A stretch of DNA of 64,000 bases from Tritrichomonas musculus (GCA_039105265.1 JAPFFF010000010.1:2232001-2296000); one strand, 5' to 3'; positions 39,308 through 49,554 are shown, counted from the stretch's first letter. Made by a program: numbers and translations. The notes: generated from the letters alone by a model not told the origin.

Positions 39308-41776
39308 TTGCCAGAAGATATATTATTGAGAATTATTACATCTCCGAAAAGAGTTTTAAAAGATCATCATTTACTATTTCTGTTTATTAAAAACAAATTA
39401 AATCAAATCAAAAATAAATCAAGTCTACTAACTGACGAAAAAGAAACCAAAATTCAAAATTACGAAATGATTCTCTCATGCTTGGACCTGAATCAAATTA
39501 GTTATGAAGATCTCATTGAACTTTTGAAATATGATCTTTTCCCATTGTATATAAATACACCTAATTCATTATCTCTTGTTAAAAATATAATGAGTGAGCG
39601 GATCGAAATGAATGAAAAGTGGGACCGCCAAGAAAGAGAGATTGAAAATTTGAAAGAAGAGATTCACGAAATGAAAAGTAAATTTAAAAACGAAATTTCA
39701 AAAAGAGATAATTCTGAATCATTGATAACAAACAAGCTTGAAATACTCGAAAATAGAATTTTATCAAATGAAATAAGTATAACAAATACAAATGAAAAAG
39801 CAGACACACTTAATATTAAAACAGATACGATGAAGAATGACATTGGATGCCTCAAATATGAGGTGAAGAAATCTAAAGAACTTCATCAACAAGAAAAAAA
39901 CATGATTGAAGAAATTATAAATAAAGAGAATGAACTTGATTCTAAGAATCATCAAATGAAGAATGACATTGGATGTCTCAAATATGAAGTGAAGAAATCT
40001 AAAGAACTTCATCAACAAGAAAAAAACATGATTGAAGAAATTATAAATAAAGAGAATGAACTTGATTCTGATAATAATCAAATGAGCAAAGAAATTCGAT
40101 GCCTCAAATATGAGGTGAAGAAATCTAAAGAACTTCATCAACAAGAAAAAAACATGATTGAAGAAATTATAAATAAAGAGAATGAACTTGATTCTGATAA
40201 TAATCAAATGAGCAAAGAAATTCGATGCCTCAAATATGAGGTGAAGAAATCTAAAGAACTTCATCAACAAGAAAAAAACATGATTGAAGAAATTATAAAT
40301 AAAGAGAATGAACTTGATTCTAAGAATCATCAAATGAAGAATGACATTGGATGTCTCAAATATGAAGTGAAGAAATCTAAAGAACTTCATCAACAAGAAA
40401 AAAACATGATTGAAGAAATTATAAATAAAGAGAATGAACTTGATTCTAAGAATCATCAAATGAACAAAGAAATTCGATGCCTCAAATATGAGGTGAAGAA
40501 ATCTAAAGAACTTCATCAACAAGAAAAAAACATGATTGAAGAAATTATAAATAAAGAGAATGAACTTGATTCTAAGAATCATCAAATGAAGAATGACATT
40601 GGATATCTCAAATATGAAGTGAAGAAATCTAAAGAACTTCATCAACAAGAAAAAAACATGATTGAAGAAATTATAAATAAAGAGAATGAACTTGATTCTG
40701 ATAATAATCAAATGAGCAAAGAAATTCGATGCCTCAAATATGAGGTGAAGAAATCTAAAGAACTTCATCAACAAGAAAAAAACATGATTGAAGAAATTAT
40801 AAATAAAGAGAATGAACTTGATTCTAAGAATCATCAAATGAAGAATGACATTGGATGTCTCAAATATGAAGTGAAGAAATCTAAAGAACTTCATCAACAA
40901 GAAAAAAACATGATTGAAGAAATTATAAATAAAGAGAATGAACTTGATTCTAAGAATCATCAAATGAAGAATGACATTGGATGTCTCAAATATGAAGTGA
41001 AGAAATCTAAAGAACTTCATCAACAAGAAAAAAACATGATTGAAGAAATTATAAATAAAGAGAATGAACTTGATTCTAAGAATCATCAAATGAACAAAGA
41101 AATTCGATGCCTCAAATATGAGGTGAAGAAATCTAAAGAACTTCATCAACAAGAAAAAAAAATTATTGAAGAAAATAATGAATTATTTCAAAATATTGAA
41201 AGAAAACTTGACAATGAAATTTCTAAGAGAGAGAAACTAGAAAAAGATTACATAAAACAACAACAAAAATTGTCATTTAACATTCAACAAGATTGTGATT
41301 TAACAATTCTGGTTCAAGATGAAATGAAGTTCCAACAAAATAATTTAACTTCATCTGAATTAATTGAAAAATGCCCAAAATTCATTATTCACTATTCAGA
41401 GTTTGATTACAATAACAAACAAATCTTGAAATCTAATAATGATCACTCACAAAATTCTGATAATGATAAAGTAATTAATAATTTACAATCTTCTATTTCT
41501 GAAGATAATGAATGCAAAAAGATTCAAGATTTAAAACTTCATTCAGAAGAAGAAATAATAACATCTGGCTCAATGGAAGAAAGTATTACTTCAGACTCAA
41601 AGAAAGATGAAAAAACTTCAAAATCAAGCTCAGATATAGAACATAAATTATCATTTGAAACAAATAATATTAATAAATTGAAACCTGAAAAAATAAGTGA
41701 TAATGAAGAAGAAGAAGAAGAAAGTTCAAGGTCGGTTTCTCATTCAGATAATTCAAATGAAACAAGTTCAGATTAA
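39308..41776 (+). CDS. BTB/BACK-like protein with an eleven-unit coiled-coil array, N-terminally truncated
   Basis: The frame has 822 codons but opens after a stop without an ATG. Its first 90 residues (ILLRIITSPKRVLKDHHLL, then a helical block) match the BACK-like middle of the intact gene at 53180 (LIRILNSPNRILTDHHLL). The BTB-like N-terminus is therefore missing here. Next comes coiled coil (about 95-175), then 10.6 near-perfect repeats of 42 residues (about 175-618) with core KKSKELHQQEKNMIEEI, and an acidic Ser-rich tail ending SNETSSD. If translated it would start at an internal Met. It may be a 5'-truncated pseudogene whose long frame survives because of repeat homogenisation. Confidence 0.7.
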   Translation: MPEDILLRIITSPKRVLKDHHLLFLFIKNKLNQIKNKSSLLTDEKETKIQNYEMILSCLDLNQISYEDLIELLKYDLFPLYINTPNSLSLVKNIMSERIEMNEKWDRQEREIENLKEEIHEMKSKFKNEISKRDNSESLITNKLEILENRILSNEISITNTNEKADTLNIKTDTMKNDIGCLKYEVKKSKELHQQEKNMIEEIINKENELDSKNHQMKNDIGCLKYEVKKSKELHQQEKNMIEEIINKENELDSDNNQMSKEIRCLKYEVKKSKELHQQEKNMIEEIINKENELDSDNNQMSKEIRCLKYEVKKSKELHQQEKNMIEEIINKENELDSKNHQMKNDIGCLKYEVKKSKELHQQEKNMIEEIINKENELDSKNHQMNKEIRCLKYEVKKSKELHQQEKNMIEEIINKENELDSKNHQMKNDIGYLKYEVKKSKELHQQEKNMIEEIINKENELDSDNNQMSKEIRCLKYEVKKSKELHQQEKNMIEEIINKENELDSKNHQMKNDIGCLKYEVKKSKELHQQEKNMIEEIINKENELDSKNHQMKNDIGCLKYEVKKSKELHQQEKNMIEEIINKENELDSKNHQMNKEIRCLKYEVKKSKELHQQEKKIIEENNELFQNIERKLDNEISKREKLEKDYIKQQQKLSFNIQQDCDLTILVQDEMKFQQNNLTSSELIEKCPKFIIHYSEFDYNNKQILKSNNDHSQNSDNDKVINNLQSSISEDNECKKIQDLKLHSEEEIITSGSMEESITSDSKKDEKTSKSSSDIEHKLSFETNNINKLKPEKISDNEEEEEESSRSVSHSDNSNETSSD
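39830..41160 (+). repeat. 126-base tandem repeat, about 10.6 copies
   Basis: Units start at 39830, 39956 and every 126 bases to 41090. Each encodes 42 residues, exactly six heptads, so the coiled-coil register is kept through the array. Units alternate between heads MKNDIG, MSKEIR and MNKEIR and tails DSKNHQ or DSDNNQ, in mixed combinations that suggest unequal exchange. The array also keeps a 462-codon antisense frame open, which I regard as an artefact. Confidence 0.95.
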
Positions 41777-41909
41777 GAACAGATAAACAAATATTAGTAA
41801 TAATCAATTTGAAATCTCATTTTATAAATAAAATTCTTATTCTTTTTATGTCATATATTTAAAATAAGAAATATTACAATGATTTTTTAGTAATTTATGC
41901 ACCATTTAT

Positions 41910-42974
41910 TTATACTATTTTTTCCATTTGCTTTTTACACTCATCATAAAATGAGCAAGACTGTTCAATCAAAGCATAAACGTTCATAATTTGAATATTA
42001 TTTAGAACAGATAACACTTTCTTGTCCTGACTTGAATTAGCATCTTTTTTTAATATTCTGCTTTTTGTTTTTGTGCAGTCATATTCTATTTGGTCTTTTA
42101 CAATTTTAATCCTTGAAATTGCAATACAAAACATGTAAAATGATAAGTTACTTAAACGAGCAATTATCGAGTCCCACAATGGCAAAATTTGTGGAATGGG
42201 ATGCTCTTGCGCAAACATGAAACGAAACCACTTGCATGCATAATGTTTGGTGTGAACATTCAGTGAATTTAATTTTTTATAGAATTTTGGATAATTCTTG
42301 TATAACAAATGATCAAATTTTTTCATTTTCATATGCGAAGCATCATTGTTAAAAAAGTCAATCAAATCAGTTGATATCAGTAAGAATTCCAAAGCTTGAT
42401 AAATGACAGCTTCAACATAATCAATATTATTGAAGAAGATGCTTGATGACGAATACATCACATAGTACAAAGGTATAACAATTTCAATCAGGCCTTCGAG
42501 ATAACCTATATCTGCGTTCACTTTTGAAAACAAGTACAATATTCTTTGTATTCTGAATACATGCATTTCAAATAGTTTAACTTCTTCATCAGAATGCAAA
42601 TTAGAACCATCTCTATTAACCAAATATAATAATTGATGAAATGAGTTTTCTATATCATTTCTTATATTGTTCAGCAATTGATCAGTGTGAACTGCTGTTG
42701 AATTCATTTGAAAAATGCTTTCTTTCCCACTTAAAAAATATGTTATAATGTTTTGATATTTTTTGGTTATTGATTGACATACAAATGGCCAATATGGTGA
42801 ATTTGATGGATATATACAAAGAAGACTCAACCAAGCTAAAGCGCGGTCTTCTGGTGGACAATTAATATTTAGTCCTTTTAGACATAATTTTCTAATTTTT
42901 TCAATTTTTTCTTCCGTTTGATCAGCTTTAATTATGGGAACAATTTGAAACTCTTGATGAGAAATATATATCAT
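41910..42974 (-). CDS. TBC-domain protein, TBC1D13-like, catalytic fingers absent
   Basis: I start at ATG 42972-42974 (about 354 residues); a longer frame adds 16 residues. The N-terminal block reads IRKLCLKGLNINCPPEDRALAWLSLL, the TBC opening of TBC1D13-type Rab GAPs. Later come the TBC motif B position, YLEGLIEIVIPLYYVM, which should be Y-x-Q-G-M-N-E-I-x-A-P-L-Y-Y, and LNVHTKHYACKWFRFMFAQE with LPLWDSII (the W-D motif). The catalytic Arg finger is expected in a D-I-x-R-T motif, but the protein has RNDIENSF. The Gln finger is replaced by Glu. It should therefore bind but not stimulate a Rab, or act otherwise. Confidence 0.85.
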   Translation of the reverse strand: MIYISHQEFQIVPIIKADQTEEKIEKIRKLCLKGLNINCPPEDRALAWLSLLCIYPSNSPYWPFVCQSITKKYQNIITYFLSGKESIFQMNSTAVHTDQLLNNIRNDIENSFHQLLYLVNRDGSNLHSDEEVKLFEMHVFRIQRILYLFSKVNADIGYLEGLIEIVIPLYYVMYSSSSIFFNNIDYVEAVIYQALEFLLISTDLIDFFNNDASHMKMKKFDHLLYKNYPKFYKKLNSLNVHTKHYACKWFRFMFAQEHPIPQILPLWDSIIARLSNLSFYMFCIAISRIKIVKDQIEYDCTKTKSRILKKDANSSQDKKVLSVLNNIQIMNVYALIEQSCSFYDECKKQMEKIV

Positions 42975-43022
42975 TATGTATAAATATACAATGTGATTAA
43001 TAATATAATGATATGATAACAA

Positions 43023-44399
43023 CCAAATTTTAATTCAATTTAACGTTAAAGGCATCATCTGAAAAAAATGAAAAAAATCTTTCATTTTTTAATTCATTTT
43101 TTTTAAAGATCTAAAAATAATAATGTTTTATATAAAATCATTATTTTCAATTTAATGTTATTCGTACAACATCCTATCAAAAAATCTGTTAAAATAAATT
43201 TTTATTGAAAAGAAAAAAACTGACCCGACGGTTACATTCAATTTTGATGATTTGTCAAAAATAAAACAATCCTTTGCTTTTTTGAAATGATTGGTTGGAA
43301 TCCTTTTTGAAATTATACCATTATTTTCACATTTTCAAAGAAAAAATATCACATGATCTTTTATTTTTTAAAAGAATTACAAAAATCATTCTAATTAAAT
43401 ATTTTTTTTTTTTTTTTTTTTTTGTTTCTGTGATTAAAAAGCTAATATCTAACGATATTTTCCAGATAGAATATTAAATATTAGAGAATTTCTATCATTT
43501 TGGACAAAAAAAAAAAAAAAACATTTTATTAAAATATTTTTATCAAAGAAGAAAATGATCAATTTTCAATACAATTAATTCTTTAAAAATAGTTTTTGGA
43601 TCTATGAGCAGTACTCATACATTTTGTGAAAATATTCAACGATTGATATTATCAAATTACATAAAAAAATATTGAAAATTCTGCTTTATAAAACTATGAA
43701 GAGAATATATCATTTAATATAGTTGCAAAATAATTGGATATTATGTCTTTACACAGTTTATTTGACTTATTTCTTTAGTTTTATTCAATAATTTGGTAAC
43801 AGCTAAGCCAAGAGCATTTTAAATTTACTCAAGTTCAAAAGGCGACATGAAATTACCTGAATCTGCTGCAACAATAAATGATGATGAATTTACTTATGTA
43901 GGATTCAACGGCTAATTATTGTTTCAGGATTGCCATTTTGCATTAGCGTTTCAAGTTTAATTAATAAATATAAAATTGTGTTTCAAGTATTATTAGAATT
44001 TTATATTTACTCAAGTTTAAAAGGTGACTTTTGAACATATTTTATTCATGAAATTTTACCAGATTATACTGATAAGCTTGAAATTATGATATCATTTATC
44101 ATGTTTGGCACTTTTTTACTCATATAATTGATTATGGAATAAATGTATAAAAATTCATAAACAGTTTGCTAGTAGATTGCATATTTTTTTATTCCACATT
44201 TATATTATGCTGATATCATATCCTCCTAAATATATTGAAGTTTGCGAAGAGTGGTTGCTCGTTAATTAATTTTGAGTGGTAACTCAATTTTTCTTTTATA
44301 AAAATTCGATTTTCACAATTTTTCTATTGATAATCACCGTAATTCAAATTTTGATAAAATACAGTGAAAATTTCAAATTTTATAAAATTCATTTGCTTT
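43023..44399. other. Intergenic region with T runs and small coding echoes
   Basis: It contains T and A runs (about 43400-43422 and 43506-43520). TTTACTCAAGTTCAAAAGGCGAC near 43826 recurs with three changes near 44005. The first copy is followed by a short open stretch (DMKLPESAATINDDEFTYVGF) that ends in TAA. It looks like a scrap of a gene repeated twice; too short to call. Confidence 0.4.
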
Positions 44400-45938
44400 A
44401 TGGATGACCAACAAGATCTTGATTTCATTAATGACAAATTATATTCCTTAGCTGTCCCAAACGAGCCCATTAAGCAAATAATGTTTTATTTTACAGTTCT
44501 AAATGAAGTAATTGATTTCCATTTTCCAGATAATTATCTAAATTATGAACATCCATACTTCAAAACGAACTCTGAAATGCAGGAATTTTTGTCACTAGCT
44601 CAGTCGTTAAATCCAGAACTTTTATATCAAAATAACGTTATTATTTATTTTGATAACAAAGAATTTTTCAAATATTATCAATTATACGACGATAAAAAAG
44701 GTTTATCATATGAATTTAAGATTGTTCATAGCTCAGAATCTACCAATCCTATTTTTAGCAAAAATTATCAGAACAATTTTAATATATCAAACATCGACAA
44801 AAAAGAAAAAGAATTTGAAGTCACAATTCAAAACAAAATAGATTTGCCACATTACGACGATTCTTGCGAAAATACATCAGAGGAAAATTATTTAGAAGAT
44901 GAAGAAAAAGACGACAACTTTCAATATGAATATAACGAGCAGTACGATTCAATAAACAATACAACAGAAAGCGATGATGATGAATCTCCAAATTATAATA
45001 ATATTCAAAAATTTTATAACGAAGACCATATTAATAAAAACGTCGAAAAAGAGATATTAAAATATGCTTATCATAACCAAATGAAATCTGATGATGAACT
45101 TGATGATAACGAAGAAATAGAAATTTATACAGAAAAAGTGAAAATAATTAATAAATTAATTGTAACCAAAGATTGGATCGATTTTATTTATTATAAACCA
45201 ACAAAAGTTTTATTTTCCAATTTAAGAACAGTTATTAAAGGAGAAGATGTCATTAGAGAGAAAAGTATCTCATTACCTAAAAATGTATTTTTTTATTTGG
45301 AACTTATTTTTCTCGCATTACTTATATGCTGCTCATCAACTTTATTAAGCTGGTCATCAACACTCAAAAATGATCAAAGATTCCGTCAATATGAAGGACG
45401 CAACCTTTCTGAAGATAATAATAATAATCGACCAAAGATTTCAGATATTTTCAGTTTAAGCCTCAATATAAAACAAATTTCAACTGACTTTAACGACTTT
45501 GTAACTAATCCAAAAAATATTATTAAATATCTTGATAATACAAATTACAAAAATGACACAATTATTGTACCAAATAAAAAAAAGTATGATATTATTTTTA
45601 AAGGATGCCAATTAGGAGAAACATCTGGCATTTTTGGCGTAATTTTCTTTACATTTGTTATATATATGTGCATCCGTGTTGCAAGAGAGAAAAAGATAAA
45701 ATATCAAAAAGAACAAAATAAGAAGAAAGTTGGGTTAAATATGTGCCACATTATTGTTTTTGTTTTTCTTACATTACTTGCATTTATTTTAACATTTGTT
45801 GCAGAAATTTATATTGGAATAGCATTTGCACAACATTCTTATTTATTTATTCATATTTCTTTGCGAACACAAATTATTTTAAATTCTCTCATGTTTGTAA
45901 GCTATGCTACTATTGTTATTTTTTACTTTATGATGTAA
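44400..45938 (+). CDS. Unknown protein with acidic cytosolic domain and three to four C-terminal helices
   Basis: The ATG at 44400 gives 512 residues; the frame extends upstream only to a GTG. Residues 1-270 are hydrophilic with acidic runs (DESPNYNN, SDDELDDNEEIEI). Hydrophobic helices lie at about 303-325, 405-425, 446-470 and 480-508, with a lumenal or extracellular loop of about 75 residues between the first two containing N-x-S/T sites. A basic patch (REKKIKYQKEQNKKK) sits between helices 2 and 3. I recognise no family. Confidence 0.75.
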   Translation: MDDQQDLDFINDKLYSLAVPNEPIKQIMFYFTVLNEVIDFHFPDNYLNYEHPYFKTNSEMQEFLSLAQSLNPELLYQNNVIIYFDNKEFFKYYQLYDDKKGLSYEFKIVHSSESTNPIFSKNYQNNFNISNIDKKEKEFEVTIQNKIDLPHYDDSCENTSEENYLEDEEKDDNFQYEYNEQYDSINNTTESDDDESPNYNNIQKFYNEDHINKNVEKEILKYAYHNQMKSDDELDDNEEIEIYTEKVKIINKLIVTKDWIDFIYYKPTKVLFSNLRTVIKGEDVIREKSISLPKNVFFYLELIFLALLICCSSTLLSWSSTLKNDQRFRQYEGRNLSEDNNNNRPKISDIFSLSLNIKQISTDFNDFVTNPKNIIKYLDNTNYKNDTIIVPNKKKYDIIFKGCQLGETSGIFGVIFFTFVIYMCIRVAREKKIKYQKEQNKKKVGLNMCHIIVFVFLTLLAFILTFVAEIYIGIAFAQHSYLFIHISLRTQIILNSLMFVSYATIVIFYFMM

Positions 45939-46722
45939 TGAAGGTATTGTATTTTATTTTTTAATTTTATAGTAAATATATCGTTTTCTATTCTTTTTTT
46001 TTTTTTTCTTTTTGAAATTTACGATCAAATCGCTGGCAGATTACCCTTCGGACGTAATTGGATTTTTATAAAATTCAATGAAAAGATGTATTAAAATGTA
46101 AAAATTGCCGAAATGAAACGTATTTTTATAATTTATATAAAAATAAAAAAAGCAAAGAGGTTTAGTTTCGAACCCAATACTTTAGCCTCAAATTAATTTA
46201 ACCTCTAAGCTAGAGTTCTCAAATTTGAAAGGAGAAAATATTTATATTTAAAGATAAATATTTTAATTTTTCATAAGTAGCTTTTGGTTAACTTTTTCTA
46301 AAAAAGTCGTATTCTAACTATTTTCATGTAGACGTAATCGTAAAACGTAATTGATTTTTTTTTTTGGTCTATCTTATTGAAAAAGTTTAAACAGAACTAA
46401 ATTTTTAAAACCTCCGAAGGGATACGGGCCGATTGATAGTACTATCAATTTGACATTTATTGGTCAATATTGACCTTTATAATAATGATAGTATTTTTAA
46501 CATTTTAAAAAATACTTGATTATTAGGCAATTCGTAATCTATATCAAAATCAACATTTAAACCAAGATTAATCTAATGAATAAATTCAAACATAAGGCTT
46601 ATTAAAATTGTAATATTGCAATATTTTTTTTTTTAACTTTTTTTAAGTTATTAAAATACATCTCTGCTTAAATAAACTTCATTTCATTATTTTTGATAAA
46701 TTCATTTTTTTTTTTTTATTTA
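45939..46722. other. Intergenic region with tRNA-like boxes and short inverted repeats
   Basis: On the minus strand TAGCTTAGAGGTTA (46200-46212 region) fits an A box, and GGTTCGAAACT (46164-46174) fits a B box, about 35 bases apart. The flanking acceptor arms do not pair, so it is at best a tRNA pseudogene or tRNA-derived SINE. Inverted CCCTTCGGA at about 46041 and TCCGAAGGG at about 46412 could bound a 0.4 kb element containing it. A perfect palindrome TTGATAGTACTATCAA lies near 46431. Confidence 0.4.
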
Positions 46723-46844
46723 AACTGGTACGCATATTTTCGGACTTTATTGTACTATTCAATTCATTTAATTTTAAATATAATCAATTCAATATTTAAA
46801 AAGTTCATTCAAATTTGAATCGTCCTAAAATTTGCGTACCAGTT
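46723..46844. mobile_element. 122-base MITE with TA target duplication
   Basis: AACTGGTACGCATATTTTCG at the left end extends to 23 bases and pairs with 46822-46844 with two mismatches. TA precedes (46721-46722) and follows (46845-46846). No coding capacity. TA duplication and length fit a Tc1/mariner-derived miniature element. Confidence 0.75.
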
Positions 46845-47052
46845 TATATACACTCAAATATTTCAAGGCTGGAATTAACAATACATTCTGGGAAAACAAA
46901 AATTGAATTGTCAACTTCTCCATTTTTCTTTTATAATTCAGCAAATTTCTCAATATTTTAGCCTTTATTTATTAAATATAATATGGGCAAAATGTTTACA
47001 AACTAATATTAATAAATATATGTCAATACAATATCAAAATATTAATTAATTT

Positions 47053-47364
47053 GATCTTTTTATAAAAAGAAATTTTTTTTGCGATAAAGTATACTTTTTA
47101 GCGATAATGTCAACTTTTTCATAAAAAAAGAACTTTTTCACTTAAACAAATGAATCTTTAAATCTTAAAAATAAGCTGATAAAACATAATTTATAATAGA
47201 CAAAATATATTATATGCTTGTCTAGAATCATATAACATTGGTTTTAAATAATAATTCTAATAACTTTGCGTTTTTGTGAAAAAGTTCTTTTTTGTGAAAA
47301 AGTCATCATTATCGCTAAAAAGAATTCTTTATCGCAAAAAAAAATTTCTTTTTATAAAAAGGTC
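47053..47364. mobile_element. Foldback element with about 89-base inverted arms
   Basis: 47053-47141 and 47276-47364 are inverted copies with roughly nine in ten bases matching, starting GATCTTTTTATAAAAAGAAA. The 134-base centre carries no gene. Neither TSD nor superfamily is clear; TTAAT-like sequence on both sides is only suggestive. Confidence 0.75.
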
Positions 47365-47660
47365 TATTAAAAATGTAAATTTTCAAGATTTTTATAAATA
47401 TTGATTATTTCATTGCATTCTTTAATTACCAATGAAAAAATTCAGAAAAATCTCAAATTTTGGACTTTGGGAATTTGGGACAATATGAAATGTCATATTT
47501 TTTTATCATTTTAAGGGCGGCGTCTACTTGTTGTTTTTTGAATAATAAAAAGAGTTATCTTAAAATATTTTTGTTATTTTATGTTAATATTATTATATTA
47601 TTTATGTTTTAATTATTAAATTGATTAAATATTAAGATATTAATGTTTTTTTTTTTTTTT

Positions 47661-47740
47661 ATTTTTATTTTTCAATGATATCAATTCCTTCTTCAGTGAC
47701 ATCAATAGGTTTAAATGCATTTAATAGATGCTTATCTTTA
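47661..47740 (-). pseudogene. Tail-end trace of a short-repeat protein
   Basis: A minus-strand stretch ends KHLLNAFKPIDVTEEGIDI plus three residues and TAA, and a shifted frame before it reads SSIDLICECIDI. This looks like two units of an LNAxxPIDVTEEGI-type repeat that I recall from many trichomonad and bacterial reading frames of uncertain reality. It is too short and shifted to be a gene. Confidence 0.25.
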
Positions 47741-47842
47741 AAAACAAATATCAATACATTCACAAATCAAATCAATTGATGAATTTGCATTTGGTTATTG
47801 TGAATCATTGACCAAAGTAATAGTTCATTCATTTCAAACAAA

Positions 47843-48004
47843 ATGAATGGAAATGCATTTTATTTTTGCCCATTATTAAAACATATCGGTCTTCCATTTC
47901 TTGACAAACATATATCAGAATATAAACATTATGAAAGATCAGATGATTTTATGAGGTTTATTTTATTTCTTGGTGAAATTGGAAAAACCGTCTTAGCAAG
48001 GTAA
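47843..48004 (+). CDS. Possible 53-residue protein or gene fragment
   Basis: ATG to TAA with 53 codons, including LPFLDKHISEY and FILFLGEIGKTVLAR. TTCATTCATTTCA just upstream resembles an initiator. The last stretch faintly recalls a P-loop but lacks the GxxxxGK[ST] spacing. It sits in a transposon-rich gap; a chance frame or gene fragment is as likely. Confidence 0.25.
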   Translation: MNGNAFYFCPLLKHIGLPFLDKHISEYKHYERSDDFMRFILFLGEIGKTVLAR

Positions 48005-48663
48005 ATCAGTCTAATTTCCATAAAAAAACAAAGAAAACTAATATATAAAAAGTATATTTAAAATATATTTTACACAAGTTAAAGCATTATTTTCATATCT
48101 GATAAATATGTCATTTTTTATAGGTCTGGTGATATGAATACAAAAATAGTTATAATTTCATATCACATATCATACAATATTTCTAAATAATTGTTCTCGT
48201 ATTTCATGACATGATTTATGGATTATAAAGTCAAATTTAATAATTAAAATTATGCTTTGTTAAATTACTTAGACATATTGATTTATTTAAGGTACAAATC
48301 CTGCACGTTTTTTTTTTTTGAAAAGAGGAACGTTTATTATTTGAATAATTACATGTCTAAGAAAAAGTATAATTTGACTAAGTTTGATTTTGATACTTAA
48401 AGTAGGATTCAATTAGCTTGGGGCAAACTTTTTAAATTACAATAGAAATCCATTCAAAAGTGTCCCAAGCTCATGCAAAAAATTCAGAGATACTCTGAAA
48501 ATGAAAAAGTGTCAAGCTCAAATAAAACGAAAATTAAGAAAGAAAACTTTAGAAGAAATCTTTTTATTGAGACCTAAAAGATAAAATTGAAAGTGGATAT
48601 GGATAGTTCTATGACTTTTTCTATGAAAACTCGTCTGGACAGTAAAACCTAGCATTAATCTTC
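48005..48663. other. Gene-poor A+T-rich stretch
   Basis: No supported gene. A weak coding-like stretch near 48350-48600 (KKKYNLTKFDFDT, then broken frames) may be debris. The next element begins at 48666. Confidence 0.4.
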
Positions 48664-48665
48664 TT

Positions 48666-49441
48666 TACAGCTGTTTCGGAAATAGATTAGTATTTTTTGG
48701 AAATAAAATAGCATGATTTAAATGGTTTATAAAACCGCAAAAATATTTTTGGAAATAAAATATTTTTTTTTGGAAATAAAATAGTGAACGATTATTTTGC
48801 ATTCAATTTCCAATATTTTTGTTGACGAAAAACATTTAAATCAGAAGCAAATATTAATTACATCTAAACAATCTTTTGCCAATTTAATATATTTTGACAG
48901 ATGTTATTAAAAAGATACTTTATAATTGATATTTCACCGATTGCATAATATCTCTTTTTAATTATATCCTGGATAAAACAAAAAGAAACTTTCTTTTCAT
49001 ATTCGATATAATAATCAATAATAATCATAAATAAAGTGATTTTTTCATTAATGAAAGAGTTTTTTCAAATAATACATTATCATCAATTTTCATATTAAAA
49101 ATCATAAAAAATGCATAATTGTCAATAAATTGAAGATTTTGTTGAGTAATTTTGGATGAAAACAATATTTTAGTAATATCATATTAAAAACACAATAACA
49201 TACTCTATGTTTCATATTGAACAGTTAAAAACAAAACTCGTGTATATATTAGCATAATAATGCGTAAAACGCCATAAAATTTCTTTAATCTATCTTTTAA
49301 TTCTGTTTTTAAGTATGCTAAAATTGAATATAAAATGATCGTTCCTATTTTATTTCCAAAAAAAAAATATTTAATTTCCAAAAAAATAAAACGGTTACTA
49401 TTTTATTTCCAAAAAAATCTAATCTATTTCCGAAACAGCTG
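48666..49441. mobile_element. 776-base non-autonomous element, long inverted repeats, TA target
   Basis: The ends read CAGCTGTTTCGGAAATAGAT and its complement, flanked by TA at 48664-48665 and 49442-49443. The inverted arms continue, with small gaps, for about 140-150 bases each and contain repeated GGAAATAAAATAG units. The middle is A+T-rich and holds no transposase. TA plus a CAG start fits the Tc1/mariner superfamily. Confidence 0.8.
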
Positions 49442-49443
49442 TA

Positions 49444-49554
49444 CTAGGCTTTAAATAGCCAATGACCACTTTTTGGCAATTGGTCACTTGAAGCAATAAA
49501 ATGCTTTAATACTGATCATTTACAACCTAAAATGACCACCAATTTAAAGCCTAG
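49444..49554. repeat. Short inverted repeat next to the 776-base element
   Basis: CTAGGCTTTAAAT at 49444-49456 pairs exactly with ATTTAAAGCCTAG at 49542-49554. It may be another miniature element, directly abutting the TA of the larger one. The following 430 bases to 49987 hold A/T runs only. Confidence 0.5.

Noticed and set aside
39764-41152. 462-codon antisense frame in the 126-base repeat array
   Set aside because: It exists because the unit length is a multiple of three and one unit happens to lack antisense stops. Its product is a monotonous Phe/Leu/Ile string; the sense strand gives a proper coiled coil.
39764-41160. CRISPR array
   Set aside because: Regular repeats are present, but units are contiguous coding sequence without spacers in a eukaryotic genome.
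46020-46075. A second tRNA near the 46 kb inverted repeats
   Set aside because: No B box or pairing arms could be found.
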